The notes under the pieces: generated by a model
What the model was told of the DNA's origin: nothing
Databases searched by the model: none
Seen by the model: only the letters and a program-made list of their open reading frames with translations
Assembly: GCA_963544155.1 (NCBI GenBank)
Contig: CAUUDW010000004.1
Coordinates: forward strand, 1-64,000
Length of the DNA: 64,000 bases
Direction: 5' to 3'
Origin: Nanoperiomorbus sp963544155
GTDB lineage: Bacteria > Patescibacteriota > Saccharimonadia > Saccharimonadales > Saccharimonadaceae
Shown: piece after piece, positions 37,801-46,339 of the stretch
Position numbering within the stretch: position 1 is the first letter of the stretch
Layout of the letters: every line of letters begins with the position of its first letter
Made by a program: the position numbers and the translations under genes

Positions 37801-38123
37801 TCAGCTCGATCAATAAAGATAGCATCCATGCCTACGCCAACCAGCTAATGTTTTACAAACTACTCTTTGAAAGTTCGAATCAATATCACGACTGGCAAGT
37901 CACCGAAGGGGTAATCGAATTCGTCGTACCGGCCCCTAAGACCGGACAATTGATCGCACCGGTATTTGACTACGGCCGACTAGCCGACATGGATGAATTC
38001 ACCAAGCTGGTTCAGGCGGTCTATAGACGGATCGTCAACCTCGACTTCCCGGATGTCAGCAAGTTCGCCCGGTCGCTAACCGGCACTAAACAGTTCGAAA
38101 GGTGGCTAATTGAACACGATTAA
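34803..38123 (+). CDS. UvrD/PcrA-type helicase with RecB-like nuclease
   Basis: 1106 aa. SF1A motor: Walker A VAGPGTGKTE (about 32-41), LTFT, DEFQDTN, DDQAIYRFQGA, NYRSG, LMTAHKAKGLEF and FVAITRAMRQL. From about residue 880 a PD-(D/E)XK nuclease: GTAIHAVMQSL, NGKLDAVE, ITDYKTGK and QLMFYKLL. The plan fits AdnB/AddA-like end-resection enzymes in DNA repair. No AddB/RecC partner is adjacent. The 3' end overlaps the Dus gene by 14 nt. Confidence 0.9.
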   Translation: MDYEAEFSRRLKGLNAQQRQAVDIISSPLMVVAGPGTGKTELLAVRAANILHQTDADPSNILCLTFTDSGSANMVKRLAQIIGSTAYQVEIQTFHSFGSTIIGRFGEYFYSGANYQPADQLTQAEILTEIIAGLSYDNPLATLNPSGQPIYLKTIQKLISDFKNSGLSPDQLEELVDQDLDFCTGIEPTINEVFTKGISKKTISKCDNLLVELRRLAAQTPPLAQAITPTLAQIMANDLAEAYTTASDDGSTKPITAFKNRWVGNSDNGTKTLKITEHCRKLKLALDIYRQYLAKMDERQLYDFNDMILRVIQAITEHPGLKATLQEQYQYVMVDEFQDTNEAQMRLLHLLTDYDDQPNLMVVGDDDQAIYRFQGADIGNIQTFTRRFPKLRQVNLQTNYRSGTAIIELAEQVAGDITERLTNADGTPKQLVAHHSDYKCRIDWTVATSQAGEFSHVAGRIKQAIDQGVKPAQIAVIARRHKSLVQLTDFLTALNIPFTYQHQQNVFDSELIKLLLNLARAVVCIAHNNVTDANAYLPHIIASPAFGISGEEFYQISLDTEAQWGNWFKAIAKHQPRLISWLKEQAQRSLDSPLEVMCAELMGITGLPNDEDDWGASRPDDPVSLAEKKYRSPIYRYYFGADKLDQDSLAYLNFLSDYTTLSQALEQYRPDRKNTLSDLLKFADRYQALNESLSSVVTYGTSEGVQLMTAHKAKGLEFDTVYLIDAESEEWGSKCREKNAMIKLPPNLPLDNAGTTDDEKRRLFFVAITRAMRQLHLSSHSGQGSKELNQLEYALDYIPTTGLDEPDTPEATKELATSAFSFLLDSNLDRKSLLADRLSSYSLSASDLNAFTDLTYGGPERFLLDRLLRLPGVQTVNQLFGTAIHAVMQSLHNYAGSEDHPGKLPPIEQTYQVFQTSFRTTSLDEATARKWSAKGRAIIDAYYEKRSESFRPNQRAELRLEATISDGVRLNGKLDAVELDSQRHRAIITDYKTGKPFPSFSSINKDSIHAYANQLMFYKLLFESSNQYHDWQVTEGVIEFVVPAPKTGQLIAPVFDYGRLADMDEFTKLVQAVYRRIVNLDFPDVSKFARSLTGTKQFERWLIEHD

Positions 38124-39105
38124 CTTCTGGGCTAAGCTGCCGTCACCCTTCAGCGTGCTTGCCCCGATGGAAGACGTGACCGATATCGTCTTTCGTCATG
38201 TCGTCGCTCGGGCGGCTCGCCCCGACGTCTTCGTGACCGAGTTTACCAATACCGCCAGCTTTTGTAGCGAGCAAGGCAATTTCTCCACCATCGGTCGCCT
38301 GACGCACGACGCCGGCGAAGCACCCATCGTGGCTCAGATCTGGGGAACCGAGCCCGATCACTTCGCCACCATGAGCCACGCTCTCAGAGAGCAGGGCTTT
38401 GACGGGATAGACATTAATATGGGTTGTCCTGCTAAGGATGTAGTTAAGATCGGTGCCGGCTCGGGTATGATCGGTAACTGCCGGCCGGCTCAGCAGATTA
38501 TCGCCGCCACTAAGGAGGGCGGACTACCGGTATCAGTTAAGACCAGGCTGGGGCGAACGAGAGTGGCGGAGTACCGGGATTGGATTACCTTCTTACTTAG
38601 TCAGAAACTGGCCTGCCTAACAGTCCATCTACGCACCCGCAAGGAGATGAGCAAAGTCCCGGCCCACTACGAACTGATCTCCGAGCTGGTCAGCTTGCGA
38701 GACCGACTATCACCGCCGACCAGGTTGGTCATCAACGGCGATATCGCCGACTATGCCCGGATCACGGCGCTCCATCATCAGTACCCCGGCGTAGATGGCT
38801 ACATGATCGGGCGAGGCGTCTTCGCTAATCCGTTTTGCTTTGACCGCTCCGGCAGACCGCACAGCCGGTCCGAACTCTTTGATCTATTTCTCTATCACTT
38901 AGATCAATACGATAAATATCGCCTGATCATGCCCGCTGAGCGACCCGAGCTAGTCCGCAATTTCGACTCGCTCAAGCACTTCTTTAAGATATATGTCAAT
39001 GGCTTCGCCGGGGCTAGCGATCTGCGAGCCCGCCTCTACGCCTGCACCTCCACCGACGAAATCAGGCGGGTGCTAGCCGAAGTACCGCCACATCATGAAA
39101 CCTAA
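38110..39105 (+). CDS. tRNA-dihydrouridine synthase
   Basis: 331 aa. FMN-dependent reduction of tRNA uridines. Visible: LAPMEDVTDIVFR at the start, EFTNTASF, DINMGCPAKDVVKIGAGSGM with the catalytic Cys, KTRLG, CLTVHLRTRKEMS and MIGRGVFANP. The start is TTG 38110, supported by AAAGGTGG just upstream and by the family start. It overlaps the helicase gene, implying co-transcription. Confidence 0.9.
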   Translation: MNTINFWAKLPSPFSVLAPMEDVTDIVFRHVVARAARPDVFVTEFTNTASFCSEQGNFSTIGRLTHDAGEAPIVAQIWGTEPDHFATMSHALREQGFDGIDINMGCPAKDVVKIGAGSGMIGNCRPAQQIIAATKEGGLPVSVKTRLGRTRVAEYRDWITFLLSQKLACLTVHLRTRKEMSKVPAHYELISELVSLRDRLSPPTRLVINGDIADYARITALHHQYPGVDGYMIGRGVFANPFCFDRSGRPHSRSELFDLFLYHLDQYDKYRLIMPAERPELVRNFDSLKHFFKIYVNGFAGASDLRARLYACTSTDEIRRVLAEVPPHHET

Positions 39106-39171
39106 TCTCTAGACATGCGTGGTGCTATGCCTGTAGTATGAAATATGTAAGCATGGCATAGACTGGACACC

Positions 39172-39279
39172 ATGGTGGCATTTAATGCGACCGCAGTAGA
39201 CACATCCGACATGACGTCAGACGAAGTATCAGAGGAAGTGAGCAGAAGCTTTGGATTAGTAGTAAAGAAGGAGGGTTAA
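39172..39279 (+). CDS. Possible 35-aa peptide ahead of Nudix gene
   Basis: Frame ATG to TAA, 35 codons: acidic, polar, with EVSEEVSRSFGLVVKKEG at the end. The stop lies 1 nt before the Nudix ATG, and the Nudix ribosome binding site (AAGGAGG) is inside it, so it could act as a coupling leader peptide. There is no strong ribosome binding site of its own. Confidence 0.35.
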   Translation: MVAFNATAVDTSDMTSDEVSEEVSRSFGLVVKKEG

Positions 39280-39280
39280 T

Positions 39281-39760
39281 ATGATGCACTCAGCAGAATA
39301 TCGTCACACCGAGATTTGGCCTTATCATATCTCGGCGGGTGGGGTAATCTACCGTCATCAACAAGGGCAGCTAGAGGTGGTAGTGCTCTACCGCAATCGA
39401 CCGGACGGACGGCACTATCATCTGCCGAAAGGCACTTTACACCACAGCGAGACACTGGAGGACGACGCTCGACGAGAGGTGCTGGAGGAATCGGGCATAC
39501 GAGCTGAGATAAAGGGCTACCTGGGTGCCTTCACTGATGATTTCATGAAAGACGGCGTCCACCTCAATAAGACCACTCACTATTTCGCCATGATCCCACT
39601 GGAGAATACCGGCAAGCATGACGCCGAGCACGATGGCGTCGAATGGCTGGAGTTCGACAAAGCTCGAAAGCTACTGGAGTCAAGCGAACCGATGAAGAAG
39701 GAGTATATCATCCTGGATCGCTTGCGAGACTTCTTGGATAAGTTTGAACATACCGCATAG
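39281..39760 (+). CDS. Nudix hydrolase
   Basis: 159 aa. Nudix box GTLHHSETLEDDARREVLEESGI (G-x5-E-x7-REVxEExGI) is complete. It probably hydrolyses nucleoside diphosphate-linked compounds such as Ap4A or capped RNA; the AGGVIYR start and HLPKGTL resemble the MutT/Ap4A group. Start ATG 39281 (39284 equally possible) with AAGGAGGG upstream. Confidence 0.88.
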   Translation: MMHSAEYRHTEIWPYHISAGGVIYRHQQGQLEVVVLYRNRPDGRHYHLPKGTLHHSETLEDDARREVLEESGIRAEIKGYLGAFTDDFMKDGVHLNKTTHYFAMIPLENTGKHDAEHDGVEWLEFDKARKLLESSEPMKKEYIILDRLRDFLDKFEHTA

Positions 39761-39855
39761 CCCCCTGATAGATAAAGATTTCTCAATGATGCTTCCGCTA
39801 GTCAGCCCGATCTTTGTGGCTGCGCTATAATATAACCACACTAGAGGAGGGGATA

Positions 39856-40932
39856 ATGACAAGTGACTATATCAAGGGATTGAACGACGAGGTTAAGGCG
39901 TATTACCGGGTGCTTAGCCCCGAATTTCCCGGTTGGTTGACCGAGTATATCGACACCCCGGCTATGAGGCGCCTCGAAGGGACCGGCATGAACTGGGGGT
40001 CAGACCATACCGATCTCTACCACAACAAGTATTGGTACTCCAACCTTACCCATAGTATAGGTGTGGCGCTGATTGTCTGGCACTACACCGGGGATCGTAA
40101 GCAAACCCTAGCCGGGCTATTCCACGACATCGCTACGCCGACATTCAAGCACTGCATCGATTTCTTCCGGGGTGATTATCTGAAGCAAGAAGCGACCGAA
40201 GTCGAGACCTCGCAGATAATTAGTGACTCTCCCGAGATCATGCACCTGCTCAAGCGTGACCACATCAAGCTGAGTCAGGTTGACGATTACAAGCTTTATC
40301 CTATCGCCGATAATGATACGCCGAAGCTTTCGGCTGACCGTTTCGAATACTCCTACTCAGCCGGACTGGTGCTTAACCGTGTCTGGGAGATAGATCAGAT
40401 CAAACACACTTACGACGACGTCATCATACTACAAAATGAAGAGGGGGTCGACGAACTGGGTTTTCAGCACCTGCCGGTAGCCGAAGAATATATCGCCACC
40501 ATCTCTCGGCTGTGGCCGTGCTGGGTCGAGAATCGTCACAAGTTAACCATGCAGTTCATCGCCGATGCTCTCAAGCGGATGGTTAAGCAAGGGCTACTTC
40601 AGCCAAGCGACTTCTACCGCTATAGCGAGGATGAAATCATCAGCCGAATCCTAAATAGCGGCGACGAGTATTTAGTGAGTCGTTTCCAACAGTTCCGGAA
40701 AGCAAAGCGAGTATACAGTAGTGACACTCCGGTAGCGGGGAAGTATTGCCGAAGCATCGTCACTAAACGACGCTACATCAACCCGCTCGTCCTATCAGGC
40801 GACGGCACGGCACGACGAGTCGGTGATCTTTCGGCAAAGACTAAGCAATGCCTGGACGACTATCTAGCCTACCGACCCGGCCGGTACGCCTATCTCGACT
40901 TCGACTTCGACCCGGACTACCAGCTGGACTAG
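39856..40932 (+). CDS. HD-domain phosphohydrolase
   Basis: 358 aa. The metal site is formed by THSIGVAL, FHDIATP and a downstream Asp (ADRFEYSY), as in SpoT/dNTPase-like HD proteins. Start ATG 39856 has the strong site GAGGAGGGG; TATAAT at about 39827 gives a roughly 25-nt leader, so this gene is not leaderless. Substrate not evident. Confidence 0.8.
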   Translation: MTSDYIKGLNDEVKAYYRVLSPEFPGWLTEYIDTPAMRRLEGTGMNWGSDHTDLYHNKYWYSNLTHSIGVALIVWHYTGDRKQTLAGLFHDIATPTFKHCIDFFRGDYLKQEATEVETSQIISDSPEIMHLLKRDHIKLSQVDDYKLYPIADNDTPKLSADRFEYSYSAGLVLNRVWEIDQIKHTYDDVIILQNEEGVDELGFQHLPVAEEYIATISRLWPCWVENRHKLTMQFIADALKRMVKQGLLQPSDFYRYSEDEIISRILNSGDEYLVSRFQQFRKAKRVYSSDTPVAGKYCRSIVTKRRYINPLVLSGDGTARRVGDLSAKTKQCLDDYLAYRPGRYAYLDFDFDPDYQLD

Positions 40933-40950
40933 GTTGTTAGCCCAAAATGC

Positions 40951-40956
40951 TACAAT
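40951..40956 (+). promoter_or_regulatory. -10 box of the methylase gene
   Basis: TGC-TACAAT, 6 nt before ATG 40963. An in-frame ATG at 40957 touches the -10 box and is not transcribed usefully. Confidence 0.55.
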
Positions 40957-40962
40957 ATGGAT

Positions 40963-41973
40963 ATGCCAAAGACCAAGAAATCACACCGAAATAAAACTAT
41001 TGATTTCTCTCTCAAGGAAGGTCAAAAGTATTTTGACCGTTGCGTAGATGGAAGATCGGAGCTGTCTATTAACAAAATCATAAATAAGACAATTAACGGC
41101 GATGCTTTTGAAGTTATGAAGGATATGCCAAGAAAGTTTATCGATCTACTGATCGTTGATCCGCCGTACAACTTATCAAAAGACTATCACGGCAATAAAT
41201 TTGAGAAAACTGACAACGAAAGTTACGCCAAGTACACAGAACAGTGGCTAAAGTTAGTCATACCGCTACTGAAAAATGAAGCAAGCGTCTATGTTTGTTG
41301 CGACTGGCAAACTAGCGTTGTTATCGGTCAGATTCTACCAAGGTATCTCAATGTCAGAAACCGAATAACATGGCAACGAGATAAAGGACGAGGTGCAAAA
41401 GAAAACTGGAAAAATGGACTCGAGGACATCTGGTTCGCAACCAACAACAGTCAATGGACATTTAACCTAGACGATGTGAAGATTCGGAAAAAAGTCATCG
41501 CCCCGTACAGAGAGAATGGCGAACCGAAAGATTGGCAAGCAACCAAAAATGGCAACTTCCGAGACACCTGTCCATCGAACTTCTGGGATGATTGTACAAT
41601 TCCATATTGGTCAATGTCTGAAAACACCGCCCACCCAACTCAAAAACCAGAGAAGCTAATTGCCAAAATGATTTTAGCTAGCTCAAACACAGGGGATGTG
41701 ATCTTTGACCCTTTTCTAGGTAGCGGAACAACTTCCGTAACTGCCAAGAAACTCGGTCGTAAGTATATTGGCATCGAGCTCGACAAAACCTATTGCGCCT
41801 GGGCAGAAAAACGATTGGAGATGGCGGATAGCAACAATTCTATTCAGGGATATACGGATGGTGTCTTTTGGGAACGTAATACCCTCAGCGAGCAGAAGAA
41901 TACTAAAGAAAGCCTGCCAACCAAAAAATTAACGAAAGACGAAGATGGACAACTCGCTTTACAGGTTGGTTAA
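40963..41973 (+). CDS. Type II DNA methyltransferase (beta class)
   Basis: 336 aa. Motif IV DPPYNL (about 66-71) precedes motif I FDPFLGSGTT (about 235), which is the beta-class order, probably N6-adenine or N4-cytosine specific. Target recognition lies between them (AKENWKNGLEDIWFA; HPTQKP follows). It overlaps the next gene by 29 nt. AT-rich codon use suggests transfer. Recognition sequence unknown. Confidence 0.9.
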   Translation: MPKTKKSHRNKTIDFSLKEGQKYFDRCVDGRSELSINKIINKTINGDAFEVMKDMPRKFIDLLIVDPPYNLSKDYHGNKFEKTDNESYAKYTEQWLKLVIPLLKNEASVYVCCDWQTSVVIGQILPRYLNVRNRITWQRDKGRGAKENWKNGLEDIWFATNNSQWTFNLDDVKIRKKVIAPYRENGEPKDWQATKNGNFRDTCPSNFWDDCTIPYWSMSENTAHPTQKPEKLIAKMILASSNTGDVIFDPFLGSGTTSVTAKKLGRKYIGIELDKTYCAWAEKRLEMADSNNSIQGYTDGVFWERNTLSEQKNTKESLPTKKLTKDEDGQLALQVG

Positions 41974-43102
41974 TTTTATTAAAGGACTTGACGGCAGAAT
42001 CGATAAAGCCGGGCTTCAAAAGCTCGTTCAGAAAGAGTTTTCTTTGATAAAAGATAAGTCTGTATTTTATACGGATACTTTTGCAATACGATTTAGCTCG
42101 TCTAAATCAGCGAACTTTTCCAATACGGTTATTTCGCTTTCAAATCTACAAAAGTACGATGATTTTCCTTTTGTAGTCTGTCTAAACACACCAAATAAAA
42201 ACTACTTATTTTTAGCTAATACTACTTTTCTAGCCAAAATTAGCCATAGCTCGCAAGAATTAAGAGAAGACAATATACGAGGCAGCATAAATGGTTCTGA
42301 TATAGTAAAAGTCTTTAATGGCATTGAGAACAAGCCCGAGAATTTCGCAGAATTATTTGCGATACATTCCGGAATCGGCTTCAGTGACAATCTCGCTAGA
42401 CTGGTAGAGGCAACAAATAGCATCTCACCAAGCGGCAGCAGGTATAGCATACAAGAGATAGATAGGGATATTATATTGCAAGCACCCCAGAGAGCAAAGG
42501 ATTTTGTAGTGTCCACCGAATACAGCACTCTGAAATCAGAACTTGACCGAATGACGCTGGAATATAAAAATGAGATAATTTTGGCTAGTTTAATTGATAA
42601 TGTAAATATTCGTGGACGGGTAATTGAATACATTGTCGCCGGAGAGGATGATAAACTGCGAGATGAAATCATTGACGCTTTGCAAAAGGGCACAAAACGA
42701 ATACCTGGCTTTCGCACAAAGAATACACTTGGTGATTTTGTTAAGATATTCGACAAGTACGACACAGCAACTGACATAAAAACAAAAGTTATGACCTTAA
42801 GTTCCGCCCCGAAAGCATACAATCTCGACAAAATGTTGGAGTTCTTAGCAAAAGAAAAATCAGTTTTTATGTTCTACTTTGTAGGCGTTATGTCAAGACA
42901 AGTTGTCGGACAGGCTTTGGTTTCAATGTTTCAGAACAGCTTGAGAGACACGACGCACATCCTGAAACATTGGGCAGGCAGGAATTCACGAGGAGCTGCA
43001 CAACTTAGCGGGCGAGCAATTGACACTTTGATGAAAGAACCGAACAACAATATAAACGTCGCAAAAAGCCAAGCCTTCCTAGAGAGCATAATGAAGCTAT
43101 AG
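41945..43102 (+). CDS. Putative cognate type II restriction endonuclease
   Basis: 385 aa, assigned by its 29-nt overlap with the methylase and by the absence of other features; no catalytic motif is certain. Conserved-looking stretches: YTDTFAIRFSSSKSANFSNT, DDFPFVVCLNTPNKNYLFLAN, KISHSSQELREDNIRGS, NGSDI. An ELDRMTLEYKNEI region may be part of the DNA-binding half. The family is not identified. Restriction by the pair is inferred from position. Confidence 0.65.
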   Translation: MDNSLYRLVNFIKGLDGRIDKAGLQKLVQKEFSLIKDKSVFYTDTFAIRFSSSKSANFSNTVISLSNLQKYDDFPFVVCLNTPNKNYLFLANTTFLAKISHSSQELREDNIRGSINGSDIVKVFNGIENKPENFAELFAIHSGIGFSDNLARLVEATNSISPSGSRYSIQEIDRDIILQAPQRAKDFVVSTEYSTLKSELDRMTLEYKNEIILASLIDNVNIRGRVIEYIVAGEDDKLRDEIIDALQKGTKRIPGFRTKNTLGDFVKIFDKYDTATDIKTKVMTLSSAPKAYNLDKMLEFLAKEKSVFMFYFVGVMSRQVVGQALVSMFQNSLRDTTHILKHWAGRNSRGAAQLSGRAIDTLMKEPNNNINVAKSQAFLESIMKL

Positions 43103-43185
43103 TTCTACGAGTAATGAAGGACAAATCATTCGCATTACTGTTCTTTTCTATTTTCATTGTCTACCTGTTTTATTTATATAATATC
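43103..43185. other. Gap between endonuclease and tRNA-Leu
   Basis: 83 AT-rich nt with no clear gene or terminator; T-rich on the plus strand. Confidence 0.3.
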
Positions 43186-43272
43186 TGGTGGGCGGGGAGG
43201 GACTTGAACCCTCACGATATTGCTATCAGCAGATTTTAAGTCTGCAGCGTCTACCAATTCCGCCACTCGCCC
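43186..43272 (-). tRNA. tRNA-Leu (TAA anticodon)
   Basis: Minus strand, 87 nt including encoded CCA. Type II tRNA with a long variable arm; anticodon loop CTTAAAA gives UAA; T arm GAGGGTTCAAGTCCCTC is regular. The acceptor GGGCGAG pairs with CCCGCCC except position 6-67, where A faces C. Boundaries are set by this acceptor and CCA. Confidence 0.92.
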
Positions 43273-43391
43273 TAACGCTTCTATTCTAGCACACCATAGC
43301 ACTAAGCAACGCCGTATTTATTGACCCAGCCCGACCGGCACACCAAACATAACGCACACTCCCGATATTAGCGGTCGGGCTCGTTTTGGTA

Positions 43392-43397
43392 TAGAAT
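43392..43397 (+). promoter_or_regulatory. -10 box of the sortase gene
   Basis: TAGAAT with 8 nt to ATG 43406. Confidence 0.45.
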
Positions 43398-43405
43398 AGT
43401 ATCAG

Positions 43406-44671
43406 ATGAACGAGCAAGATAATGAAGAGTATCTGATCCCCGGGTCGTCGAGCCGGAAGGTCATCCAGCCACCCGAAGCAACGCCGGTGGTTAACTATCC
43501 GTACGACCGGACTCATCAGCCAACTTCACATCCCGTTCAGCCCGCCCCGATCAAGCCGACCAAGCGAATGAAGGATAACCAGACAGTGACTTATTCCGCC
43601 GATGCCGAGCCAATGACCAATACCACCCGTCTTCAGAATCACATCTATCATGACGCCCAGCTGGCCGCCGATCAGATCTTATCTGCTGAGCGCCGGCGAG
43701 CTCAAGAAAAACAACAAGAGAAGCAAGCTCAAGATCTAGCTCGCCAGCGTTATCATCAGGCGTGGCAGAATTATTATCAGAAGTATTATGAGAATTACTA
43801 CATAGCCGCCCTACAGGAGCAACAAGCTCGCTTCGCCAAGCAGCAAGCCGCCGTAGCCGATAGCCGCCAAAACGACGGGGTGCTTGACCAGAGTGAAGTT
43901 CAGCACGAACTCAAATCGGAGGTACTGGAGAAGGTCAAAGAGACTGCCGAGCAGGCGAAGCGACACTGGTGGTTCTGGCCGGCGATCAGTGCAGTGGTGG
44001 TAGCACTAGTCTTCCTCTTCTTGCAGTACAACAGTGTAGTGATGGCCGGTGTGGTCAGTTTTATCAGCCCGGGTGATTCATCGACCCAGACGATCATCGT
44101 TGGCAGCGGCAGCAATCAGCCAATTAGCACCAGTCCCCACGTGATCATCCCTAAGATCAACGTCAACGCTCCGGTCGTTTATGGCTTGACCGACCTCAGC
44201 GAGAATAATGTCCAGGTCGCCCTACGCAATGGTCCGGTCCATTATCCGCTGGCCGGTGCGACCGCTACGCCGGGGCAGAAGGGAAATACTGTCATCTTGG
44301 GTCACAGTAGTGCTGATGTCTTCGCTCCGGGTGACTACAAATTCATCTTCGTCCAGCTGAATAGACTGGCGCAAGGCGACTTATTCTACCTAGACTACGG
44401 TAAAACTCGCTACGCTTACAAGGTGGTCGATATCAAATCGATCTACCCGAATCAGATTGACCAGGTCAATCTTGGCTCGTCTAAAGCCTATGCCACCCTG
44501 ATAACCTGCGATCCACCCGGCTCAATCGCTAAGCGCCTGCTGGTAATCGGTGAGCAGGTCTCACCCGACCCAAATCGCACCGGCGAGAGCCAAGAGACTA
44601 CCGACAACAAGCCGGCTAAGCAGATCGTCGGCAAACCCAAGACTCTGCTGGAGAGTATCTTTGGTAAGTAA
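43406..44671 (+). CDS. Sortase with long cytoplasmic N-terminus
   Basis: 421 aa. A Gln-rich, coiled cytoplasmic half (AQEKQQEKQAQDLARQR) precedes one membrane helix (about 195-215). The extracellular sortase domain has the catalytic His300 in LGHSS, Cys368 in TLITCDPPG and Arg in AKRLLVIGEQ. Sortases of this type attach or assemble surface proteins. Class D/E-like by length. No pilin operon is nearby. A role in the epibiont surface is inferred. Confidence 0.85.
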   Translation: MNEQDNEEYLIPGSSSRKVIQPPEATPVVNYPYDRTHQPTSHPVQPAPIKPTKRMKDNQTVTYSADAEPMTNTTRLQNHIYHDAQLAADQILSAERRRAQEKQQEKQAQDLARQRYHQAWQNYYQKYYENYYIAALQEQQARFAKQQAAVADSRQNDGVLDQSEVQHELKSEVLEKVKETAEQAKRHWWFWPAISAVVVALVFLFLQYNSVVMAGVVSFISPGDSSTQTIIVGSGSNQPISTSPHVIIPKINVNAPVVYGLTDLSENNVQVALRNGPVHYPLAGATATPGQKGNTVILGHSSADVFAPGDYKFIFVQLNRLAQGDLFYLDYGKTRYAYKVVDIKSIYPNQIDQVNLGSSKAYATLITCDPPGSIAKRLLVIGEQVSPDPNRTGESQETTDNKPAKQIVGKPKTLLESIFGK

Positions 44672-44709
44672 GCACTGCCACTTCACCTTGCACTATTCCT
44701 CGGGTTCAG

Positions 44710-46164
44710 CTATTGGTCAATAACCATCTGCGAACGTTGCAAGACCGCTCCACCCGAGATGCTATCAAGGCTCAGTAGGTACTTCTCATTAGCCGATAGG
44801 AAAGCAGGTAAGCGTCCACTGACCAAGTGTTGGGCGTTCTGCCCGTCAAACTCGACCATATTGAGTACGCCATTTTTAACATCCAGCAGGTGATAACCAT
44901 CCAGCCAGACCGGCTCGCCTCGACGAGCCAGCTCGAACGAGTAGTTCTCGGTAGTCTCGACATCGTAGCAGACGACCTTATTGCCTTTACCGGCCAGGAC
45001 GAACCGTCCCGTCGGATTTACCTTCATCCAATCAATCCCACCGGGGCTGCTCAAATAAGCTACCGATTTATTAAAATCGTGTGACTGGCGCTGACGCTTG
45101 AGCGGGTCGGGGTAGACTGAGACCATCTCACCCCGACCAACCGCCAGGTAATCAACGTCATTATTACGGAAGAAGCCAATCAGAGTGGTCTTAGCGTCAT
45201 CATAAGTCTTGAGCTTGGTAATCTTGCCATCGTCATAAATCGAAATGACTTGGCTAGTCTTACCACCACCCATCTTCTTGCTCAGGTAGACGATCCGCCC
45301 GCTGTCACCCAGTAGGACATAGTTAGTCACGCCGGTAGCCAGTGGCGCCGAGATGGATTTATCGGCATAGTTGATCTTGCGTAGATCCGCCCCAGTCAAG
45401 GTGTAGATCACATCACCTCCGGCATTAGAGAAATGTAGCTCGGTCAGCTCCAGGCCAAAATCGCTTGACAGATTGCGAGTTATCTTATCTTGGCGGTCGT
45501 ACTCCAGATACTCCGCCTGGTCGCCCAGCTGATGCTTGACCAGCAGATAACGAGAGTCTTTGTCCCACTCGATGATTTTGAACTTACTCTCGCCGTCAGT
45601 CGCTAAGTGCAGATTACTAAGCTCGATAGCACTAAACCTGATCTGTTTCGGATCAGCCAGGTCGACCAGGGTGGTATCGCCCGTCGACTCGTTAGTCAAT
45701 ACTGCCGCCCATTTGCGATCAGGCGTTGGCAGCATGTCAACGACATTAGTAAATGTCTTGACCGATTCAGTCTTGACATTCTGCGGCACCAGTCGAGCGT
45801 AGTCCAGCCAGCGCACGCTGCTAGGTAGCGCCGAGACCGTTTTAGACCAGCCTCGATAGCCGGTCAGTGACATCGAGACTTTAGTTTGCCCGGTCTTGAT
45901 ATTTGAGCGAGTTGGTGTCCTGGTAGACAGACTGGCACCATTTATGTCAACTACAGCACCCGTCGGAAAGGTGTTGAATTGCAGTAGCGCTACTTGCGAT
46001 AGCTGCCCTGACATCAAGTCAAAACGATAGCCCATCGCCCAGCCAATACAGACGATCACTCCGACCACGGTGGCTATAGCCATCACACCGTAAGTGAAGA
46101 AGCGAATCGCCACTTGCTTGCGCTGCATGGTGCTGGGTGTATTAGAATGAGGTTGCTTTGACAC
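44710..46164 (-). CDS. PEGA-domain beta-propeller membrane protein
   Basis: 484 aa. N-terminal helix (about 22-45), a PEGA domain (about 70-120; FPTGAVVDINGASLSTRTP), then a WD40/YVTN-like propeller of repeats with DSRYLLVKHQ, GDVIYTLTG and GRIVYLSKKMG. Surface-exposed or anchored, probably binding glycan or protein. Start GTG 46164 is 7 nt after TATATT, with TTGACC 17 nt further up; a longer TTG frame at 46173 is less likely. Confidence 0.82.
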   Translation of the reverse strand: MSKQPHSNTPSTMQRKQVAIRFFTYGVMAIATVVGVIVCIGWAMGYRFDLMSGQLSQVALLQFNTFPTGAVVDINGASLSTRTPTRSNIKTGQTKVSMSLTGYRGWSKTVSALPSSVRWLDYARLVPQNVKTESVKTFTNVVDMLPTPDRKWAAVLTNESTGDTTLVDLADPKQIRFSAIELSNLHLATDGESKFKIIEWDKDSRYLLVKHQLGDQAEYLEYDRQDKITRNLSSDFGLELTELHFSNAGGDVIYTLTGADLRKINYADKSISAPLATGVTNYVLLGDSGRIVYLSKKMGGGKTSQVISIYDDGKITKLKTYDDAKTTLIGFFRNNDVDYLAVGRGEMVSVYPDPLKRQRQSHDFNKSVAYLSSPGGIDWMKVNPTGRFVLAGKGNKVVCYDVETTENYSFELARRGEPVWLDGYHLLDVKNGVLNMVEFDGQNAQHLVSGRLPAFLSANEKYLLSLDSISGGAVLQRSQMVIDQ

Positions 46165-46170
46165 TGCTAT

Positions 46171-46199
46171 CAATATAGGCTAGCCCTGATAGCTGGTCA
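46171..46199 (-). promoter_or_regulatory. Promoter of the PEGA gene
   Basis: Minus strand TTGACC, 17 nt, TATATT, then 7 nt to the GTG start. One of few leaderless promoters here with a -35. Confidence 0.5.
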
Positions 46200-46251
46200 A
46201 GTGATCTACCAAGATGTGTCAGACACAGGTTTCATGACACCTGCCGGCTTT

Positions 46252-46306
46252 CTGCTACAATACACCCAGCGGAACTCTGCAGTCCAGAATGTAGCGAGTA
46301 GTACAC
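46252..46306 (+). repeat. Duplicated promoter and leader, copy 2
   Basis: Near-identical to positions 1-56 (one 1-nt gap, about eight substitutions, mostly in loops). Extended -10 TGC-TACAAT, hairpin GGAACT-CTGC-AGTCC and TGTA/TACA stem. It lies 34 nt before ATG 46340. Confidence 0.6.
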
Positions 46307-46326
46307 GGGATGATTAGATTAAATTG

Positions 46327-46332
46327 TATAAT
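46327..46332 (+). promoter_or_regulatory. -10 box of second Ham1-like gene
   Basis: TATAAT with 7 nt to ATG 46340, downstream of the repeated leader, so two promoters may serve this gene. Confidence 0.5.
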
Positions 46333-46339
46333 ATAGGCC

